Assembly (NCBI GenBank): GCA_964496905.1
Contig: CAZCAQ010000003.1
Span: 16,706-80,705 of the forward strand
Reading direction: 5' to 3'
Source: CAZCAQ01 sp964496905
Lineage (GTDB): Bacteria; Patescibacteriota; WWE3; UBA101185; UBA10185
DNA: 64,000 bases
Position numbers and translations under genes: made by a program. The notes beneath the pieces are model-generated. The model made no database searches, had not been told where the DNA came from, and saw only the letters and a program-made list of their open reading frames with translations. Positions 59,056 to 64,000 of the stretch are shown here, piece after piece (position 1 is the stretch's first letter; every line of letters begins with the position of its first letter).

Positions 59056-59075
59056 ACCTGCTTTTAAGGGCAGGT
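59056..59075. promoter_or_regulatory. Leader hairpin upstream of the 108-aa gene
   Basis: ACCTGC and GCAGGT, 6-bp perfect stem with an 8-nt loop. On the - strand it falls in the mRNA leader before the AAGGAG site; TATAAG with upstream TGG (near 59098-59103, - strand) and TTGGAA 18 nt further are a plausible promoter. Regulatory role is inferred. Confidence 0.4.
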
Positions 59076-59191
59076 CGAGTTTTTGGACTTAGTCAACTTA
59101 TACCATGGTTTGAATGAGAATTCCAACGTACTTGTGTTGTCCATAAATTCGCCTTCTTTAGCCAAACATTTCCCGAAACCAAAAAACATTA

Positions 59192-59223
59192 TATAATCCA
59201 AAAGCGCTTTCACACGCGCTACT
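59192..59223 (+). promoter_or_regulatory. uvrB promoter and short leader
   Basis: TATAAT at 59192-59197; start site near 59204 leaves about 20 nt before ATG 59224, with inverted AGCGC / GCGCT arms (59203-59207, 59216-59220). No good -35 and no CGAA-N7-CGAA operator, so SOS control is not supported here. Confidence 0.5.
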
Positions 59224-61311
59224 ATGTTCAAACTAGAATCAACCTACAAACCAACAGGAGATCAGCCAACTGCAATAGCGGACTTGACCAATTGGGTTTC
59301 TCAAAATAATAAACATCAGGTACTGCTTGGTGTCACAGGCTCAGGAAAAACATTCTCTATAGCAAACCTAATTCAAAACGTGGGCAAACCAACACTTATA
59401 ATTTCTCACAACAAAACACTTGCGGCACAACTTTATCAAGAATTTCGTGAATATTTTCCAAAAAATGCAGTTGAGTATTTTGTAAGCTATTACGATTATT
59501 ATCAGCCCGAAAGCTATATGCCGCAAACCGATACCTATATTGAAAAAGACGCCGACATTAACGAAGAAATAGATAAAATGCGACTTTCGGCCACAACATC
59601 TTTAATGACGCGACAAGACGTAATTATTATTTCTTCGGTTTCTTGCATTTATAACCTTGGATCGCCGGCTGAATATTCAAAATGGGCGGTTGAGTTAAAA
59701 AAAGGCATGAAAATTCGCCAGCGCGATGTTTTAACCCGACTTAATCAAATTTACTACGACCGTTCAGAAATGGATTTTAAACGCGGAACTTACAGAGTTC
59801 GCGGAGATGTTGTAGATGTTTACCCTGCGTACATGGATTATGCCGTTCGTTTAGAGTTCTTTGGCGACACACTGGCTGAAATAGATTTTTTTGAACCATT
59901 AACTGGCAATTCCGTTCATCCGGACGCACTTCCAGCAGAACGACGTGGTGGAAATACCAAAAGCATTACTCAAGACGAGCAAGCTTATAATCTTCACCGA
60001 ATGAAAGAAGGTGGTTTTGTAAACATTTTCCCAGCCAAGCACTATATTGCCAACGAAGAACGTCGCGAAGGTGCCTATAAGCAAATTGAAGAAGATTTAA
60101 AAATCCGATTAGCTCAGTTGCGTGAAGAAGGTAAGGTCATTGAAGCTTACAGGCTAGAACAACGCACCAACTATGACCTAGAAATGATGCGTGAAATTGG
60201 GTACAGTAAAGGCATTGAAAACTACTCTCGCTATTTTGACGGTAGGCCAATTGGGGGCACTCCTTACACTTTAATGGACTTTTTCCCAAAGGATTATTTA
60301 TTAATTGTTGACGAATCTCATATCACAATTCCTCAAATTCGTGGAATGCACAACGGTGACCGCGCGCGTAAGCAAACTTTAATTGATTATGGTTTTAGAC
60401 TCCCTTCAGCGCTTGACAATCGTCCGCTTAATTTTAACGAATATTTGTCCAAGGCAGGAATTACAGTTTATACAAGCGCAACACCCGACGAGTGGGAAAT
60501 TTCTATGGCTGGAGAGCACGTTACTCAACAATTAATAAGACCTACAGGAATTATTGATCCAAAAGTTACAGTGTTGCCAACTGCAAATCAAATAACAGAT
60601 TTGCTTGAACGCATAAAAGAGCGCGTAGAACGCCACGAACGTGTTTTAGTTACAACATTAACCAAGCGCATGGCGGAAGAATTATCGGAGTTTTTGGTTT
60701 CTAAAGGTATTAAGGTAACTTATTTGCACGCAGATATTGTCACACTGGAACGTACGACCATTTTAGATGACTTACGCAAAGGTAACTATGATGTATTAGT
60801 TGGTATTAATTTGCTTAGAGAAGGTCTAGATCTTCCAGAGGTGTCATTGGTTGCAATTATCGACGCTGACAAAGAAGGCTTTTTAAGATCAAGATCCGCT
60901 TTAATTCAAATTATGGGTCGTGCCGCTCGCCATGCCCTAGGCGAGGTAATAATGTATGCCGACGTTCGTACTAAAAGTATGGAGGCCGCTATAGCAGAAA
61001 TTGAGCGCAGACGAACTATTCAAGCCGAATACAATAAGACCCATAATATTACAGCTCAATCCATAATTAAGCCCATTCGTGCAAAGCTTATAGATGAAAT
61101 GTTGGGAGAAAAGCTTGATGCTAAAGGAAAAAAGGGTAAAAAATCTGTTGAGAGTGAGGAAGTAGACTACATGATGTTACCTCCAAGGGAGTTAGCTAAG
61201 CATATTAAAAAGCTAGAAGAACAAATGCGCTACGAGGCCGAGACTCTCAATTTTGAACTTGCTGCAAATATTAGAGACGAAATAAAAAAATTAAAAAAAC
61301 TTCAAAATTAA
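59224..61311 (+). CDS. uvrB: Excinuclease ABC subunit B (UvrB)
   Basis: A 695-aa helicase-like damage-verification protein. Walker A: LLGVTGSGKTFSIANL near residue 35; damage-gripping beta hairpin: FVSYYDYYQPESYMPQTDTY; Walker B DESH near residue 363; helicase motif VI: RSALIQIMGRAARHA; UVR domain (about 660-695; AETLNFELAANIRDEIKKLK) for UvrC binding. It receives damage from UvrA and hands it to UvrC. Length and motifs are normal. The gene is preceded by a decayed partial copy of its own start about 690 nt upstream. Confidence 0.96.
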   Translation: MFKLESTYKPTGDQPTAIADLTNWVSQNNKHQVLLGVTGSGKTFSIANLIQNVGKPTLIISHNKTLAAQLYQEFREYFPKNAVEYFVSYYDYYQPESYMPQTDTYIEKDADINEEIDKMRLSATTSLMTRQDVIIISSVSCIYNLGSPAEYSKWAVELKKGMKIRQRDVLTRLNQIYYDRSEMDFKRGTYRVRGDVVDVYPAYMDYAVRLEFFGDTLAEIDFFEPLTGNSVHPDALPAERRGGNTKSITQDEQAYNLHRMKEGGFVNIFPAKHYIANEERREGAYKQIEEDLKIRLAQLREEGKVIEAYRLEQRTNYDLEMMREIGYSKGIENYSRYFDGRPIGGTPYTLMDFFPKDYLLIVDESHITIPQIRGMHNGDRARKQTLIDYGFRLPSALDNRPLNFNEYLSKAGITVYTSATPDEWEISMAGEHVTQQLIRPTGIIDPKVTVLPTANQITDLLERIKERVERHERVLVTTLTKRMAEELSEFLVSKGIKVTYLHADIVTLERTTILDDLRKGNYDVLVGINLLREGLDLPEVSLVAIIDADKEGFLRSRSALIQIMGRAARHALGEVIMYADVRTKSMEAAIAEIERRRTIQAEYNKTHNITAQSIIKPIRAKLIDEMLGEKLDAKGKKGKKSVESEEVDYMMLPPRELAKHIKKLEEQMRYEAETLNFELAANIRDEIKKLKKLQN

Positions 61312-61382
61312 AATAATCAAAACACCTGCTTTTTATCTATACAAACCCAAATTCTTGACACAGGCTGAATTGAGGATATGAT

Positions 61383-63815
61383 ATGGACAGATACCTATTT
61401 TTGCCCTATTCTATGACCTCTAGTACTGTGAAAAAACAAGACAATAATACAATTTTATCTCCCGCCTTAAAAAAGACTCTTTTGAGTCTAATTATTGTTG
61501 GTATTTTTGTCGGTAAAATAGTTGAATTTTACGTATCTTCCATTAAGTACGTATTCGCTTCTACAACAGCTTTTATGTTAAAGATAGCTAAGTTCTTTAA
61601 AAAGTCTATTCTTTTTATACTTTCTATACCTGTCTTGATTGCTCGAGCTATTGTTAACTTAATATCTAAAATTGTTAATACGCTAATTTCAATTATTCTA
61701 ATACCTAAAGCTATAACCTTATGGGTTATGAGCAAAACAGCTCAAAACAGAGGACCACAGAAAAAAAGCACTAATTCAAGTGCGAATAAAAAAGGCACAA
61801 AAAGGAAAACGCCATATAAAACTAGCAAAAATCCTCAAAAAAAGTCAGGGGTTGGCGTTTTCACAAAATTAGCCTTTTTTGTTTTTGGATGCATTTTTGC
61901 AATATTTGCCGTTTCTATTCCTGTTGAGGTTCATAGATGGTATAGGCAGCTACCACGACCAGAAATGCTATTGGCGGCAAATCATAGTTCGACAAAGATA
62001 TTGGATAGAAAAGGTCGCTTGCTTTACGAAATATACAACGATAAACAATATGAATACGTAACGCTCAACAAAATTCCTACTGAACTGGTTCACGCAACTA
62101 TTGCTACAGAGGATAAAGATTTTTATCAACATCACGGTGTAAAACCTTTAAGTATTGTTCGTGCAGCTAAAGCAACTTTTTTGGATTCAGAAATTCAAGG
62201 TGCTTCAACAATTACTCAACAATTAATAAAAAATGTGTTACTTACCCCGGAACGAACATATACACGAAAAATTAAAGAGGCTTCAATTGCGCTAATGGTG
62301 GAACGAAAATATTCCAAAGACCAAATAATGGAGCTTTACCTAAATAATGCGCCTTATGGAGGTACTGCATGGGGAGTTCAAGCGGCTTCGCGAAAGTTTT
62401 TTGATAAAAATGTTTGGGAACTTGATTTGGCTCAAAGCAGTATGATTGCAGGTTTACCTTTGTCGCCAAGTGAATACAATCCGTTTACAGATATTGAAAA
62501 AGCAAAAGCGCGTCAAAAATTTGTACTGACTAAGATGGTTGAGCAAGGTTATATAACTCAAGGTGACGCAAATGTTGCATATGCACAGGAACTAGAATTC
62601 ACTTCTCAAAAGGAATATATTCGTGCGCCACATTTTGTAAATTATATTAGAGATGAACTTGTGGAAACTTACGGTCAAAGAATGGTAGAGGTTGGAGGTC
62701 TTACTGTAACAACTTCGCTAGACTTAGACTTACATGAGAAAGTTCAAAAGATTGTTGCGGATGAAGTAGCTAATAGCGGTAATTTAAATATTTCAAATGG
62801 CGCTGCACTAGTAGTGGATGCAAAAACAAATGAAATTTTGGCATATGTGGGGTCAAAAAACTATTTTGCCACTGATTACGACGGTGCATACGATATTATT
62901 AGAGCATATAGACAGCCCGGTTCTTCTATAAAACCTCTTGCATACATTTTAGCCTTAGAAAGCGGTATGACACCTGCAACAACTTTGAATGACACTCCAA
63001 TCGCAATTAATACAGGGACCGAAGTTTACAAACCAGTTAACTATGATGGGGCTTTCCATGGGAATGTAAGCTTACGAAGTGCTTTGGCAAATTCATACAA
63101 TATTCCTGCTGTAAGGTTATCAGTTAAGTTAGGTCCTGATGCAATTGTTGCTGCTGGTAAAAAGGCTGGATTAACTGGTTGGGAAACTGATGGAACTTAT
63201 GGATATTCTGTTGTGTTGGGAGGTAAGGAAGCCCGCTTACTGGATATGGTAAATTTGTATACCGTATTTGCTCGAAATGGTGAGCACGTACGTATAACAG
63301 GTTTGAGATCAGTAAAAGATTCTAACGGGTTTGAAATATATAATGACGATCGCGTAAAGACACCGGTTTTTTCACAGGGGGCTTCGTATTTAATTTCAAA
63401 CATTTTATCTGATAATAAGGCCCGAACCCCAGCTTTTGGTCCTTCAAGTGCTTTAGTAGTTAATGATAGAAAAAACGTGGCAGTAAAAACAGGTACTACT
63501 GACTTGAAAAAAGATAACTGGACAATAGGATATACGCCATCTTATGCCGTTGGAGTTTGGGTTGGAAACAATAACGGAGACCCAATGAGTCCTAATTTAG
63601 CTTCAGGATTATCAGGAGCTGCACCAATTTGGCACGATGTTATGCAACAAGTCTTAGAGGGAAGTTCCGATGAAGAATTTACTCAACCGGAAGATGTAGT
63701 AAGAAAAAATTACAAAGAGTGCGATTCAAGTGAATTATTTATTAGTGGAACCGAACCAGATTCCATTTGCAAAAAACCAAAGGGAGGTGACAGAAGAGAA
63801 AATAGAAATGACTAA
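61383..63815 (+). CDS. Class A penicillin-binding protein (bifunctional PBP1)
   Basis: An 810-aa protein. N-terminal 120 residues hold two or three extra helices (KTLLSLIIVGIFVGKIVEFY and ILFILSIPVLIARAIVNLI), then a Lys/Ser-rich linker (about 120-155), the usual helix, and GT51 (ATIATEDKDFYQHHG, GASTITQQLIKN, LYLNNAPYGG). The transpeptidase has SSIK (S514 to K517), SYN (about 573) and KTGTTD (about 703). It polymerises and cross-links peptidoglycan. The extra N-terminal helices are unusual. Start is uncertain: TTGACA 61355-61360 and TATGAT 61377-61382 would put the mRNA 5' end after ATG 61383, while GAGG at 61372-61375 supports it; ATG 61413 is the alternative. Confidence 0.9.
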   Translation: MDRYLFLPYSMTSSTVKKQDNNTILSPALKKTLLSLIIVGIFVGKIVEFYVSSIKYVFASTTAFMLKIAKFFKKSILFILSIPVLIARAIVNLISKIVNTLISIILIPKAITLWVMSKTAQNRGPQKKSTNSSANKKGTKRKTPYKTSKNPQKKSGVGVFTKLAFFVFGCIFAIFAVSIPVEVHRWYRQLPRPEMLLAANHSSTKILDRKGRLLYEIYNDKQYEYVTLNKIPTELVHATIATEDKDFYQHHGVKPLSIVRAAKATFLDSEIQGASTITQQLIKNVLLTPERTYTRKIKEASIALMVERKYSKDQIMELYLNNAPYGGTAWGVQAASRKFFDKNVWELDLAQSSMIAGLPLSPSEYNPFTDIEKAKARQKFVLTKMVEQGYITQGDANVAYAQELEFTSQKEYIRAPHFVNYIRDELVETYGQRMVEVGGLTVTTSLDLDLHEKVQKIVADEVANSGNLNISNGAALVVDAKTNEILAYVGSKNYFATDYDGAYDIIRAYRQPGSSIKPLAYILALESGMTPATTLNDTPIAINTGTEVYKPVNYDGAFHGNVSLRSALANSYNIPAVRLSVKLGPDAIVAAGKKAGLTGWETDGTYGYSVVLGGKEARLLDMVNLYTVFARNGEHVRITGLRSVKDSNGFEIYNDDRVKTPVFSQGASYLISNILSDNKARTPAFGPSSALVVNDRKNVAVKTGTTDLKKDNWTIGYTPSYAVGVWVGNNNGDPMSPNLASGLSGAAPIWHDVMQQVLEGSSDEEFTQPEDVVRKNYKECDSSELFISGTEPDSICKKPKGGDRRENRND

Positions 63816-64000
63816 AGATAAAAAAACAACAAAAGAAACTAAAAATAGCGAGGAAGTCGTAACACCTGTTACGGAAACAACTTCAACTTCAAATGGTATA
63901 AGTGCCAAGTTAGATTCAGTAATGGCTGAACTTAAAGAACAAAATCCAATGGCTTCATGGAAAAACTTGTTTTTGGGAGTTAGTGTAGTTATGTTGGTAA
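63808..64000 (+). CDS. Partial gene running off the window
   Basis: ATG 63808 overlaps the PBP stop by 8 nt; about 64 codons are visible. The protein starts with a Lys/Thr-rich stretch (MTKDKKTTKETKNSEEVVTP), then SAKLDSVMAELKEQ and a beginning hydrophobic segment (WKNLFLGVSVVMLV), probably a membrane helix. Unidentified; likely a small membrane partner of the PBP. Confidence 0.5.
   Translation, partial: MTKDKKTTKETKNSEEVVTPVTETTSTSNGISAKLDSVMAELKEQNPMASWKNLFLGVSVVMLV

Noticed and set aside
59192..59223. SOS operator before uvrB
   Set aside because: No CGAA-N7-CGAA or similar repeat occurs there, although uvrB is SOS-controlled in other bacteria.
1..64000. tRNA, rRNA, CRISPR arrays, insertion sequences, phage genes
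   Set aside because: No cloverleaf-like sequence with a TTCGANNC arm in the gaps, no spaced repeats, no transposase or integrase motif seen.
1..64000. Recoded UGA (as in SR1/Gracilibacteria)
   Set aside because: UGA ends recO and many overlapping genes (ATGA junctions), and no conserved frame contains internal UGA, so the standard code applies.

Overview
The window is AT-rich, very densely packed bacterial DNA using the standard code (UGA is a stop in many genes). The content suggests a Patescibacteria/CPR bacterium, perhaps of the Microgenomates/Katanobacteria type: a very large envelope-glycan locus rich in GT-C membrane proteins, a DUF4012 protein, an LCP protein, a minimal dcw cluster (mraZ-rsmH-ftsL-ftsI), small orphan proteins, and genes overlapping by a few bases. 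The phylum is inferred from gene content, not from a marker tree. No rRNA, tRNA, CRISPR array, insertion sequence or phage gene was seen.

Layout. 8-33408 is one long, almost wholly + strand locus for surface polysaccharide or glycoprotein glycan: two Wzx-like flippases, a YbhN-like membrane protein, several GT-C (GT39-like) membrane glycosyltransferases, GT2 and GT4 enzymes, three methyltransferases, a ferredoxin with a B12/radical SAM protein, a fused O-antigen ligase/GT39 protein, and the initiating monotopic phosphoglycosyltransferase. One gene inside it runs the other way (24279-25259, an orphan protein with an HExxH motif). 33411-38418 holds a DUF4012 protein, recO, a coiled-coil protein, dinB with a small partner gene, and a 64-aa orphan with an elaborate control region. 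38588-41875 holds glyQS, a Rel-type (p)ppGpp enzyme and a small exported protein. 42058-47596 holds the short division cluster, an RDD-like protein, yraN and an LCP enzyme. 47659-49741 is a response regulator/histidine kinase pair. 49751-55443 is central carbon metabolism (phosphohexomutase, ppsA, enolase, phosphoglycerate mutase), which could supply hexose phosphates to the glycan locus. 55549-64000 holds a small HTH-like protein, a methyltransferase, lexA, a second HExxH orphan, a decayed copy of the uvrB 5' end, a 108-aa orphan, uvrB, a class A penicillin-binding protein and the start of one more gene.

The main new signals are regulatory. (1) At 14 starts a -10-like hexamer (TAnnnT) sits exactly 6 nt before the start codon, with three further near-matches, so transcription would begin on the first base of the start codon: widespread leaderless mRNAs. 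Genes inside operons instead use start/stop overlap or Shine-Dalgarno sites. (2) The lexA and dinB promoters share a CGAA-N7-CGAA direct repeat lying between -35 and -10, a candidate SOS box. (3) mraZ is preceded by four exact 10-bp repeats. (4) A 64-aa orphan gene has a palindromic operator and an attenuator-like leader hairpin. (5) Two unrelated-looking orphan proteins each carry an HExxH motif.
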